Assembly (NCBI RefSeq): GCF_905209685.1
Contig: NZ_CAJLUB010000048.1
Coordinates: forward strand, 1-11,618
Origin: an uncultured Veillonella sp.
Lineage (GTDB): Bacteria; Bacillota; Negativicutes; Veillonellales; Veillonellaceae
Reading direction: 5' to 3'
DNA length: 11,618 nucleotides
In this document: one piece after another, positions 1-8,784 of the stretch
How the letters are laid out: each line of letters begins with the position of its first letter
Position numbering within the stretch: the first letter of the stretch is position 1
The notes under the pieces: model-generated
Told to the model about the DNA's origin: nothing
Database searches by the model: none
Seen by the model: the letters and a program-made list of their open reading frames with translations, nothing else
Program-made: the position numbers and the translations under genes

Positions 1-26
1 CAATCATATGATTGATTACCTATCAT

Positions 27-46
27 TGTTCAGTTTTCAAAGATCT
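27..46 (-). promoter_or_regulatory. boxA-like antitermination element in the rRNA leader
   Basis: Read on the minus strand, this stretch contains ATCTTTGAAAACTGAACA. It closely resembles the conserved Firmicute element around TCTTTGAAAAC found shortly before 16S rRNA, where Nus factors are thought to load for antitermination. It sits downstream of both candidate promoters, as it should. The similarity is recalled, not computed. Confidence 0.65.
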
Positions 47-99
47 GTACCAGTTTCCACGACCTCTTTCGAAGTGTTTCATCAACTGGCGACTTGATT

Positions 100-128
100 A
101 TTCTATCAAGTTCAGCTCATTCCGTCAA
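100..128 (-). promoter_or_regulatory. Downstream rRNA-type promoter P2
   Basis: On the minus strand the -35 box is TTGACG (128-123) and the -10 box is TAGAAT (105-100), with the optimal 17-nt spacer. The predicted start is near 93. With P1 it forms a tandem pair about 97 bp apart, the usual arrangement upstream of rRNA operons. Confidence 0.75.
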
Positions 129-196
129 GCACTTTTTCAAAACTTTTTTAGAAGTTTTTTGCTTGTCGTTTGTGCTGTGTCCTAACGACTTGTATA

Positions 197-224
197 AGTA
201 TAGCATAAATAAAAATATCGTCAA
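197..224 (-). promoter_or_regulatory. Upstream rRNA-type promoter P1
   Basis: On the minus strand the -35 box is TTGACG (224-219) and the -10 box is TATACT (202-197), with a 16-nt spacer. A TGC just before the -10 makes it an extended -10. The predicted transcription start is near 190. The DNA further upstream (225-300) is AT-rich, as expected for an UP element. The -35 hexamer is identical to that of the second promoter 96 bp downstream. Strong, paired promoters of this kind are typical of rRNA operons. Confidence 0.75.
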
Positions 225-408
225 CACATAAAGTGGCCATTTTTACAACTTCATTTTATTTTCACTACACATTACAAAAATTACTTCTAATTTCGACAAA
301 TTTAAGGATTTAAATTTTATAACACTATTTTCTCTTTTATCTTTATTCATATTATTTTTAAGTACTATCTTATAAACCTATAAGCTTATAACTGTTTGAT
401 AAAAGAAA
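225..408. other. AT-rich intergenic stretch without a gene
   Basis: Together with its flanks this forms the roughly 320-nt gap between the end of the MFS gene and the rRNA leader. I see no credible coding frame or RNA gene. It contains a weak all-A/T hairpin (298-305 with 310-317) and a 12-bp palindrome, TATAAGCTTATA (379-390). Neither is followed by a T-run that would make it a terminator. The part next to 224 probably acts as an UP element for promoter P1. Confidence 0.5.
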
Positions 409-446
409 AATCCTTAGAACATACCATAAAATACATTCTAAGGATT
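401..446 (-). terminator. Intrinsic terminator of the MFS transporter gene
   Basis: An 11-bp perfect stem (409-419 with 436-446, arm AATCCTTAGAA) encloses a 16-nt loop. On the minus strand it is followed at once by a T-rich tract, TTTTTCTTTT (410-401). It lies about 65 nt after the transporter stop codon and separates that gene from the rRNA promoters. The plus-strand side has no comparable T-run, so it should act mainly on minus-strand transcripts. Confidence 0.8.
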
Positions 447-511
447 GATTATTATATTGTGTCTAATAGTCTAATACGGTTAGTAGCTTTTACTATATCA
501 CTATATTTGTT

Positions 512-1687
512 TTACAGTTCTAGAGGCGTATACCTCTTTATCCATATATGATATAAAGCCAACGCTACAATCATTGTCACCGCTGTAAACATATAAAGAT
601 ACTGATATCCTACAGCACTAGCTAACAGAGCAAGAATGACAGATCCCGCCCCCACACTTATATCTAATGCTAAAAAATATGTTGCTGTCGATACCCCAGC
701 CCGTTCTATTGGTGCTGATTGAATGGCTAACGCTTGAAATGCTGGTTGTGCTGCACCATAACCTAAACCTAACAAAGGGGCCGTTAATATTATGGTTAAT
801 GGCGTAGTAGCTATTCCTAACGCTAATAGTCCTAGTATAAAGAGTACTAGGCCTGGGTAGATAATATATTTAGAGCCATACCGAGCATATGCTTTTCCTA
901 CTAGAGGTCGACTGATTATGATCATTACAGCAAAGATAGCAAAAAATGCACTGCCCCAAATACCAGACCCCATACTATTTAACTCAATGGGAATAAATAC
1001 TAACACACCAGAATAGGTAAAGCCAATAAACAGTCCCATTAAAGCCCAAGGCAAACTTCTTTTTTCAATAAATTGAGATATATGCCACCCTTTGTGAGTA
1101 GATGGTTTAGGCATTGCTAATTCTTTTGATAAGGGAATACTATTACTCAATACTAGGACTAACCCTGTCATAATAGTTAAGAAAAGATAGAGAGCTATAC
1201 TACCATATGAAGCAAGTGCATATAAGCCTATTGCAGGCCCCAACACCATTGCCACATTCGAAAAGATAGCAAACATATTGATGCCCTCCCCCTTTCGATT
1301 AGGAGGTAACACCAATACCGCCAACGCCGCCATTACAGTTGTGCCTAAAGCAAATACAACACCATGTAGCCCCCGCAATACAAAGATGGCTTCTAAAGAG
1401 GTTGTAAAATTAAAGAGCCCCATAATGATGAAAAATAAAGCAGTTGATAGTAGTAATACAACTCGTTTGTTAAAGCCATTAATCAAGCGACCTGCAAAGA
1501 GCCTACATAGAATTGTGCCTATTTGAAAATAGGTCATCGCTAATCCCGCATCTAAATCACTTCCACTTAATTCAGAGGTTATAACTATCGGCAAGGCTGC
1601 TACGAGAACATATTGTGTCATATATAAAATGCCACTGCTTATACCATAGTTTATAAAAGCAGGGCTCCATAATCGATTTGAATCCAT
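512..1687 (-). CDS. MFS transporter, probable efflux (DHA1-like) permease
   Basis: This 391-residue protein is almost entirely hydrophobic helices, with the 12-segment layout and length of the major facilitator superfamily. A motif-A-like loop follows segment 2 (residues 66-76, GRLINGFNKRV). A motif-B-like stretch in segment 4 carries Arg105. Segment 5 has a motif-C-like LGPAIGLY (149-156), which in this superfamily points to proton-coupled export. The second half repeats a motif-A-like loop (259-273). A polar linker at about 185-210 separates the two halves. Substrate cannot be deduced; drug, sugar or metallophore export are all possible. The ATG is preceded by AAGGGGA at suitable spacing. 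The gene is a unit of its own between the terminators at 401-446 and 1839-1873, with a candidate promoter at 1724-1752. Confidence 0.85.
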   Translation of the reverse strand: MDSNRLWSPAFINYGISSGILYMTQYVLVAALPIVITSELSGSDLDAGLAMTYFQIGTILCRLFAGRLINGFNKRVVLLLSTALFFIIMGLFNFTTSLEAIFVLRGLHGVVFALGTTVMAALAVLVLPPNRKGEGINMFAIFSNVAMVLGPAIGLYALASYGSIALYLFLTIMTGLVLVLSNSIPLSKELAMPKPSTHKGWHISQFIEKRSLPWALMGLFIGFTYSGVLVFIPIELNSMGSGIWGSAFFAIFAVMIIISRPLVGKAYARYGSKYIIYPGLVLFILGLLALGIATTPLTIILTAPLLGLGYGAAQPAFQALAIQSAPIERAGVSTATYFLALDISVGAGSVILALLASAVGYQYLYMFTAVTMIVALALYHIWIKRYTPLEL

Positions 1688-1723
1688 TTATCTATCCCCT
1701 TTTCAACATTGTGTTACTTTGCT

Positions 1724-1752
1724 ATTTTACGCCCCATATACAAAGAATTCAA
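1724..1752 (-). promoter_or_regulatory. Candidate promoter of the MFS gene
   Basis: On the minus strand the -35 box is TTGAAT (1752-1747) and the -10 box is TAAAAT (1729-1724), separated by 17 nt. The predicted start is near 1717, giving a 5' UTR of about 30 nt that includes the ribosome binding site. A second -10-like TATACT at 1760-1755 lacks a good -35 partner. Confidence 0.5.
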
Positions 1753-1770
1753 TAAGTATAGACCTTACTA

Positions 1771-1796
1771 TATACATATCCTATACATATATGTAT
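1771..1796. repeat. Possible operator: 9-bp direct repeat plus 14-bp palindrome
   Basis: TATACATAT occurs at 1771-1779 and again at 1782-1790, an offset of 11 bp or about one helical turn. The second copy is part of a perfect 14-bp palindrome, ATACATATATGTAT (1783-1796). The cluster lies about 20-45 bp upstream of the candidate -35 box of the MFS gene, a reasonable place for a regulator site. It is made almost only of A and T, so chance is a real alternative. No regulator gene is adjacent. Confidence 0.25.
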
Positions 1797-1835
1797 GAGT
1801 TATCCATGGTAATAATTTATTAGTAGATGATACAT

Positions 1836-1873
1836 AAAAAGAACCTCTCTGAATATAATACAGAGAGGTTCTT
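1836..1873 (-). terminator. Intrinsic terminator ending the ruv-queA-tgt-sec operon
   Basis: A perfect 13-bp stem (1839-1851 with 1861-1873, arm AAGAACCTCTCTG) has a 9-nt AT loop. It is followed on the minus strand by five T residues overlapping the stem base (1840-1836). It lies 35 nt past the secF stop codon. The plus side lacks a T-run. Confidence 0.88.
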
Positions 1874-1876
1874 ATA

Positions 1877-1899
1877 CTTTTACCAATAATAGGTAAAAG
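1877..1899 (-). repeat. Second hairpin between secF and its terminator
   Basis: CTTTTACC (1877-1884) pairs perfectly with GGTAAAAG (1892-1899) around a 7-nt loop. It starts 10 nt after the secF stop and lies just upstream of the terminator hairpin, with no T-run of its own. It might protect the operon mRNA 3' end or help pause polymerase. Function is inferred. Confidence 0.5.
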
Positions 1900-1908
1900 C
1901 ATTATATA

Positions 1909-2805
1909 TTATTGTTGATTGCGGATATCGTTCTTGTTGCGACTCTTCCACATAACCCATAAGGATGTAGCTACACAGATAGAGGAATACGCACCACTAG
2001 CAAAACCAATAATCATACAAAGAGCAAAGTTCTTTGTAGTGTCCCCACCGAATAGATAAAGGGATACACAGGCAAACATAACGGTAGCCAATGTATAGAA
2101 ACTACGGTGAATACTTTGTGTAATAGATGCATTCGCAAGATCTGCAAATGTATCAGAACGTTTATGTGTATGTGTATTTTCGCGAACACGGTCAAAGATA
2201 ACTACAGATTCATTCATGGAGTAACCTACAACCGTAAGAATAGCCGCCAAGAAAGACGCATCAATTTCTAATTGGAAATAAGAGAATACCCCAAGAACCA
2301 TAATCAAATCATGGAAAATAGCAACGAGCGCAGAAATAGCAACTTTATATTCAAAGCGATAAGAAATATACAATGCTAATGCCGCAAACGCTATAACAAG
2401 ATTTAACAACGCATGTTCTGTAACTTCGGAACCAATTACAGCACCTACAGTTTCAATACGTTTAACTGTATTGTTACCAATAGATTTAGTCAAAGATTCA
2501 ATCACAGCGGCACTTTCACTAGGCTCAAGATTACGTGTACGAATCATTACGTCTTCGCCCGCTGTATCACCAGTAGTATCGCCAGAAAGCTGAATTTGTG
2601 CGTTTTCAAGATTATATTCTTTTAGGACGTCACGAACTTGACTAACCTCTACGGGCTGATCAAATACAACTTCAACAATCGTACCACCAGTATAATCAAT
2701 ACCAAAGTTAAAGCCTTTAGTAAAGATGGAAATCAAACTGATAATAACAAGTGTGGAGGAAATAGCAAACCACCAACGATGATGCTTAATTACGTCTAAT
2801 GTCAT
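1909..2805 (-). CDS. secF: Protein translocase subunit SecF
   Basis: SecF is the partner of SecD in the inner-membrane complex that uses the proton gradient to assist late steps of Sec-dependent export. The 298-residue length is normal. After transmembrane segment 1 (about 11-29) comes the family signature GIDYTGGT (35-42). The extracytoplasmic P1 region runs to about 130, and segments 2-6 lie at about 132-284. The segment 4 signature GYSMNESVVIFDR (194-206) has Glu at the position where Asp is usual (NES for NDT). The start codon overlaps the secD stop by 4 nt (ATGA), and its ribosome binding site AAAGGAGG lies inside the last secD codons, so the two are very likely coupled. It is the last gene of the operon. 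Confidence 0.97.
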   Translation of the reverse strand: MTLDVIKHHRWWFAISSTLVIISLISIFTKGFNFGIDYTGGTIVEVVFDQPVEVSQVRDVLKEYNLENAQIQLSGDTTGDTAGEDVMIRTRNLEPSESAAVIESLTKSIGNNTVKRIETVGAVIGSEVTEHALLNLVIAFAALALYISYRFEYKVAISALVAIFHDLIMVLGVFSYFQLEIDASFLAAILTVVGYSMNESVVIFDRVRENTHTHKRSDTFADLANASITQSIHRSFYTLATVMFACVSLYLFGGDTTKNFALCMIIGFASGAYSSICVATSLWVMWKSRNKNDIRNQQ

Positions 2806-4076
2806 TTGCGTTTACCTCCTTTCAAAGATTTTGGTGCAAATGCGTCAGCACTTGTGCTTGGAGAGATATTCGCACCAAACCAGAATGGATGGTTCGTAAA
2901 GTTACAATCAATAAGTAAGCGCAATAAGAAATGGCTCACAGTAATCGCTGTGAACATACTTACAACAACACCTACGCCTAAGCTGATAGCGAAACCTTTT
3001 ACAGGGCCAGAGCCTAAGATTGTCAAGATAGCAGCAGTAATGATAACAGATACGTTCGCATCTGTAATTGTTGCTAAAGCACGACTGAAACCAGCTTCCA
3101 TGGCTACACGCATGGACTTACCGGAGAACACCTCTTCTTTAAAACGTTCAAAGATAAGAATGTTCGCATCTACAGCAACACCCATGGATAAGATAATACC
3201 CGCGATACCTGGCAATGTCATAGTCGCATTAAAGCCTTTACCTAATACGAGCAATAAGAGCATAACATATACAAGTAATGCAATATTAGCTACAATACCA
3301 GAAAAACGATATAAAATAACCAAGAAAATCATGATCATTGCAATACCAGCACTGAAGGCTACAACAGATTTATCCTTGGAGTCTTGACCCAAAGAAGGAC
3401 CAACTGTACGTACTTCCAATACATTAATTTTAACAGGCAATGCACCGGAACGTAATAAAATAGCCAAGTCTTTAGCTTCTTCTAAGCTTTGACTACCAGA
3501 GATAGTTGCTTTACCACCTGTAATTGCTTGTTGTACTACAGGATTAGTCAATTCTTTACCATCCAATGTAATGGCAATACGACGACCAATATTTTTAGAT
3601 GTTAAATCAGCAAATTTCTTAGCCCCTTCATCGCTTAATTCAATAGCAACGAGTGGTTGTTTATTTTGACCTAACTCTTCTTTTGCATCTTTTAAATCAT
3701 CACCAGTCATAACAGTTTGACCTTGGTCGTTTTTAAATTCCAAGACTGCTGTCTTACCGATACGTTTAATCGCTTCGTCAGGATCTTTTACACCTGGCAA
3801 TTCGATGATAATACGACGAGCACCTTCACGTTGTACTAATGGTTCAGACAAACCCATTTCATTAATACGACGCTCTAAGATTTGCTTCGCTCGTTCCACT
3901 GCATCATTGTCAGCTGCACCAGTCGCAGAGTCCTCTGCTTCTAATACAATGTGCGTACCACCTTGCAAGTCTAGACCTTGTTTCAAAGAGCCTGCTAATG
4001 GTTGAATAAAATACGCAAACAATCCAATGATGGCAGCAATGACTACTAAAAACTTGATAATAGCTTTACCGTTCAA
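2802..4076 (-). CDS. secD: Protein translocase subunit SecD (TTG start)
   Basis: SecD works with SecF and YajC at SecYEG to pull exported proteins out of the channel. This 424-residue protein shows an N-terminal membrane segment (about 6-24), the signature GLDLQGG (34-40), and an extracytoplasmic domain containing IIIELPGVKDPDEAIK (89-104). GPSLGQDS (226-233) precedes a cluster of five membrane segments (about 236-385). Segment 4 has AVDANILIFERFKEE (301-315), whose Asp303 matches the residue linked to proton use in SecD. The C-terminal HPFWFG (396-401) is also typical. The start is TTG: no in-frame ATG or GTG fits, an in-frame TAG lies 15 nt upstream, and AAGGGAG sits 8 nt before it. It lies 21 nt after the cyclo-ligase gene. 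Confidence 0.97.
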   Translation of the reverse strand: MNGKAIIKFLVVIAAIIGLFAYFIQPLAGSLKQGLDLQGGTHIVLEAEDSATGAADNDAVERAKQILERRINEMGLSEPLVQREGARRIIIELPGVKDPDEAIKRIGKTAVLEFKNDQGQTVMTGDDLKDAKEELGQNKQPLVAIELSDEGAKKFADLTSKNIGRRIAITLDGKELTNPVVQQAITGGKATISGSQSLEEAKDLAILLRSGALPVKINVLEVRTVGPSLGQDSKDKSVVAFSAGIAMIMIFLVILYRFSGIVANIALLVYVMLLLLVLGKGFNATMTLPGIAGIILSMGVAVDANILIFERFKEEVFSGKSMRVAMEAGFSRALATITDANVSVIITAAILTILGSGPVKGFAISLGVGVVVSMFTAITVSHFLLRLLIDCNFTNHPFWFGANISPSTSADAFAPKSLKGGKRK

Positions 4077-4084
4077 AATAGTTG

Positions 4085-4091
4085 CTCCCTT
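4085..4091 (-). promoter_or_regulatory. Ribosome binding site that fixes the secD TTG start
   Basis: AAGGGAG on the minus strand lies 8 nt before the TTG at 4076-4074. The TAG codons just upstream are in frame with secD and rule out an upstream start. The next in-frame Met would lose the N-terminal membrane segment. Confidence 0.75.
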
Positions 4092-4097
4092 CTACTA

Positions 4098-4664
4098 CTA
4101 TACGCAATGTATAACGCCTTGCTCCGTTACAATTTTGCTCATCCGTTGGTCCAGTTCATCCATTGGAATTGGTATATTCCACAATTGTACTGACCAGCAT
4201 ACGCCCATAAATGTACGTGGTGAAAGTTCCTTGAGAAATCGATCATAGTACCCATTCCCCATCCCCATGCGACCGCCTTGACGGTCAAAGCCAGCACCAG
4301 GCACTAAAATCAAATCCAAGTCATGTGGATTAATAACCTCGTATGGCTCAGAGGGAATGCGTATATTTAACACACCCCGAGTGATAGATTCTAGAGACTT
4401 AAGACGAACGGCAATCATGGTCGTCTTATCTGTACATACTGGAACATATACGGATTTGCCATGTTCTAAAGCATGACGAATAACATCGTCTAAATTGGCC
4501 TCCTTGGGCATCGCCAAATAGGCCATAATGCTATTAGCTGATATATACTCAGGACTATTAACAATTTGATCTGTCAAAAGCGTAATCCAAGTATTACAAT
4601 CAGCAACGGATAAAGCAGCGCGCTGGGCCTTGCACGCCCGGCGCACTGCTTCCTTTGTATTCAT
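4098..4664 (-). CDS. 5-formyltetrahydrofolate cyclo-ligase (MTHFS)
   Basis: This enzyme uses ATP to convert 5-formyltetrahydrofolate to 5,10-methenyltetrahydrofolate, returning a stored or inhibitory folate to the one-carbon pool in the cytoplasm. The 188-residue length is typical. Recognisable parts are the basic N-terminus (Lys4, Arg8, Arg9), the substrate-site stretch AYLAMPKEANLDD (48-60), and the family signature from VPGAGFDRQG (121-130) into GRMGMGNGYYDRF (131-143), the glycine-rich phosphate loop. The family is called fau/ygfA in E. coli and yqgN in B. subtilis. Its ATG shares one base with the yajC stop (TAATG), so translation is probably coupled. It ends in three consecutive in-frame TAG codons (4100-4092). 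A folate enzyme between yajC and secD is an unusual position; no functional tie to secretion is evident. Confidence 0.95.
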   Translation of the reverse strand: MNTKEAVRRACKAQRAALSVADCNTWITLLTDQIVNSPEYISANSIMAYLAMPKEANLDDVIRHALEHGKSVYVPVCTDKTTMIAVRLKSLESITRGVLNIRIPSEPYEVINPHDLDLILVPGAGFDRQGGRMGMGNGYYDRFLKELSPRTFMGVCWSVQLWNIPIPMDELDQRMSKIVTEQGVIHCV

Positions 4665-4954
4665 TATTTTTCTTCCTTGTTTTTCTTGGAAAGTACGTTA
4701 GCAATTGCAGAACGCGCAAATGTTAACTCCACTTTTTCAGATACTTGAACCTTTACTTTTTCATCATCAAGTTCAACGATTTCGCCATAAATACCGCCGA
4801 TAGTAACGATTTTTTGGCCTTTCTTCAAGCTGCCTAACAAATTAGCGCGCTCTTTTTGTTGTTTCTTTTGTGGACGCCACAATAAGAAATAAAAGATTAC
4901 GACCATCAACAAAATAGGCCAGCTAGTTTGCAACACTTGTAAAATATCTTCCAT
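4664..4954 (-). CDS. yajC: Preprotein translocase subunit YajC
   Basis: YajC is a small single-span membrane protein that associates with SecDF at the Sec translocon. The 96 residues fit the family: a short N-terminus, one membrane helix at about 12-26, then the signature FLLWRPQKKQQKE (23-35). The cytoplasmic domain that follows has KKGQKIVTIGGIYGEI (44-59) and a lysine- and glutamate-rich tail. The ATG has a strong AGGAGG site 5 nt upstream. It starts 77 nt after tgt, the longest gap in the operon, and may have an extra promoter there. Its stop overlaps the next start by one base. Confidence 0.97.
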   Translation of the reverse strand: MEDILQVLQTSWPILLMVVIFYFLLWRPQKKQQKERANLLGSLKKGQKIVTIGGIYGEIVELDDEKVKVQVSEKVELTFARSAIANVLSKKNKEEK

Positions 4955-4992
4955 TTTATCCTCCTAGTATAATAAATATGTTTTTCTTTTCT

Positions 4993-5021
4993 AGTATAGC
5001 CACCTAATATAGATTTGACTA
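4993..5021 (-). promoter_or_regulatory. Possible internal promoter before yajC
   Basis: In the gap after tgt the minus strand has a -10 box TATACT (4998-4993) and a weak -35 box TAGTCA (5021-5016), 17 nt apart. It could give yajC-secDF extra expression independent of the ruv and queuosine genes. No terminator hairpin is seen in the gap, so read-through from tgt is also expected. Confidence 0.35.
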
Positions 5022-5031
5022 GACTTAATTA

Positions 5032-7181
<2,150 letters not shown>

Positions 7182-7192
7182 CGCAATCCTTA

Positions 7193-8782
7193 TTAGTACA
7201 TTTTCTTTAATGTAATGCCACTATAGTAGTGACGCAAAATAGTTTGGTAATAATTTGTATCCCCTGGTGTCGCACGCTTAGCCATTTCTGCAGCGCCCCA
7301 TTGAGACATACCAAGACCATGTCCCCAACCGTGGCCTTTAATATAGACAGTATCATTGCTACCAGTAAAATTATGATACGCCTTACCCGTACCTTTAGCT
7401 GGGTTATAATTTACATAAAAATCAAATAGTGTTGATTTCAAGCCTAAAATACTGCGTAAAGAATCTCCATCAATAGTCGTTTTGCCAGAGGTACCTATGA
7501 AAGTAGCACTCTTAATTCGGCCAGATACACCGCGGTCAGATGTTTGTTGACCTGGCTTGCCAAGAGGTGTCAATTGAATGCTCTTCAATTTACCAACCCC
7601 TTTACTAGCTGCGTTAAGCTTACTTTCAAGGGCCTGACGAGAAGTAGTCACTGTCCAGTTCGATGTAGATGTGCCAGTACTAAAATCCTTTACACCTTTC
7701 AAATACGGTACATCGCTACCCCAAACATTGACGCTATCTTCAGTATAACCGCCACCATCAGAATGGAATAAAGCATTAATAGGGCGTTGATTATATAACA
7801 TAACCATACCCTTTGTTTTATTAACTGCATTTGTGGTAGCTTGCGTTTCACCACTAACCCCATTATAGACTTGGTGATCTGTGGACGTACTTACATCATA
7901 CAGCTTACCTTTATTCTCTTCCATAGTATGAAGAGCATAAGTTCGAGCAGCTACAGCTTGTGCTTCTAGTGCAGCTGCTGGCCAAGATGGAACGACTTCT
8001 TGCGGAACTACGCCGTAAAGATAATCTTCAAGAGGTACAGAATTAATGACCATCATCTTTCCATTATTAGCACGTAATGTAAGTCCTCCACGATAGCCTT
8101 TGCCTTCAAACAAGAATGATGCATCACTATTGGCTGGTTTTAATGTAACTACCGTATCAATGGCCTTTCCATTGACAGCAATTTTACCACTTCGAATACC
8201 AACAGAGGTACCACGGTTTGCACTGATTGTACTAACTTGACCATTAGCACCATTTAATACAACCATATTAGCAGTAGATGTAACTGTAGCATCAGAACTG
8301 CGACTACCCAATAACACGCGTACATTTGGTACATTTTCTACACGCTCCGTAGCAGGTGTAACAACAGAACCTACTTTATTACGCGTAATAGCAGCCGTAT
8401 TAGCTTTAATACTATTGGCATCAGAAGTTTTTACAGCCTTAGATGCAGCTGGTTTTACCGTTGTAGCCTTGGCACTAGTAACTGTAGATTTTGCAACAGG
8501 TTTTTGAGCTGTTGCTGCAGCCTTAGTTGCATTTGACTTCGGAGTCACTTTTGCCACAGGCTTTGGAGCCGGTTTAGTTACAAGTGGTCGAAAAGTTGAC
8601 CGCTTCGTCGTATTTACTTTCGATACATTTGTTGTAGATACTGTTGATTTCGGCGTTGGCTTTTTAGTCACTACTGCACTTTTATGTTGCAATGTAGCCC
8701 CTTGTGCAACAGATGCACCGCCAATATTTACACCTAAAAACAAAGTTGCCATTATCATCAATTGTAATCGTTTCGTTTTCAT
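7193..8782 (-). CDS. Secreted SpoIID/LytB-domain protein, probable peptidoglycan-remodelling factor
   Basis: This 529-residue exported protein is likely to act on peptidoglycan outside the cytoplasmic membrane. Residues 1-28 form a signal peptide (basic MKTKR, hydrophobic core, probable cleavage after AQG). Residues 30-145 are a low-complexity linker rich in Ala, Lys, Thr, Pro and Val, with KPVAK twice. The SpoIID domain is clear from about 245: [15 protein letters not shown] (249-263), [18 protein letters not shown] (267-284), and the C-terminal [15 protein letters not shown] (483-497). Glu262 aligns with the catalytic Glu of SpoIID lytic transglycosylases. The Cys pair of the sporulation SpoIID motif is missing ([11 protein letters not shown], 296-306), so this resembles the vegetative LytB type. 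The start is 2 nt after the ruvB stop with only a weak AGGG site, which suggests coupling to ruvB. Confidence 0.9.
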   Translation of the reverse strand: MKTKRLQLMIMATLFLGVNIGGASVAQGATLQHKSAVVTKKPTPKSTVSTTNVSKVNTTKRSTFRPLVTKPAPKPVAKVTPKSNATKAAATAQKPVAKSTVTSAKATTVKPAASKAVKTSDANSIKANTAAITRNKVGSVVTPATERVENVPNVRVLLGSRSSDATVTSTANMVVLNGANGQVSTISANRGTSVGIRSGKIAVNGKAIDTVVTLKPANSDASFLFEGKGYRGGLTLRANNGKMMVINSVPLEDYLYGVVPQEVVPSWPAAALEAQAVAARTYALHTMEENKGKLYDVSTSTDHQVYNGVSGETQATTNAVNKTKGMVMLYNQRPINALFHSDGGGYTEDSVNVWGSDVPYLKGVKDFSTGTSTSNWTVTTSRQALESKLNAASKGVGKLKSIQLTPLGKPGQQTSDRGVSGRIKSATFIGTSGKTTIDGDSLRSILGLKSTLFDFYVNYNPAKGTGKAYHNFTGSNDTVYIKGHGWGHGLGMSQWGAAEMAKRATPGDTNYYQTILRHYYSGITLKKMY

Positions 8783-8784
8783 TG

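Larger units (their letters stand above)
1..190 (-). promoter_or_regulatory. Leader of an rRNA operon running off the left edge
   Basis: The minus strand from about 190 down to 1 looks like the untranslated leader of a ribosomal RNA operon. It lies downstream of two tandem strong promoters and contains a boxA-like element at 27-46. It also has a 6-bp inverted pair (50-55 with 84-89) that could form a leader hairpin, and it has no convincing coding frame. In Firmicutes such leaders end roughly 100-200 nt before 16S rRNA, so the 16S gene should start just outside the window. No 16S sequence is visible here, so the assignment is inferred from promoter strength and boxA. Confidence 0.7.

Noticed and set aside
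298..317. Hairpin AAATTTAA / TTAAATTT in the left intergenic region
   Set aside because: All eight pairs are A-T, no T-run follows on either strand, and such structures are expected by chance in DNA this AT-rich.
379..390. 12-bp palindrome TATAAGCTTATA
   Set aside because: It is not next to a promoter or gene start, and no second copy is seen in the window.
2806..3387. A 193-codon open frame on the plus strand
   Set aside because: It lies wholly antisense to secD, whose family match is unambiguous, and the translated sequence shows no recognisable domain.
8440..8680. Repeat-like lysine, alanine and threonine codon pattern suggesting a tandem repeat array
   Set aside because: It is the low-complexity linker of the SpoIID-like protein; units are irregular and only KPVAK recurs, so it is not a DNA repeat array.
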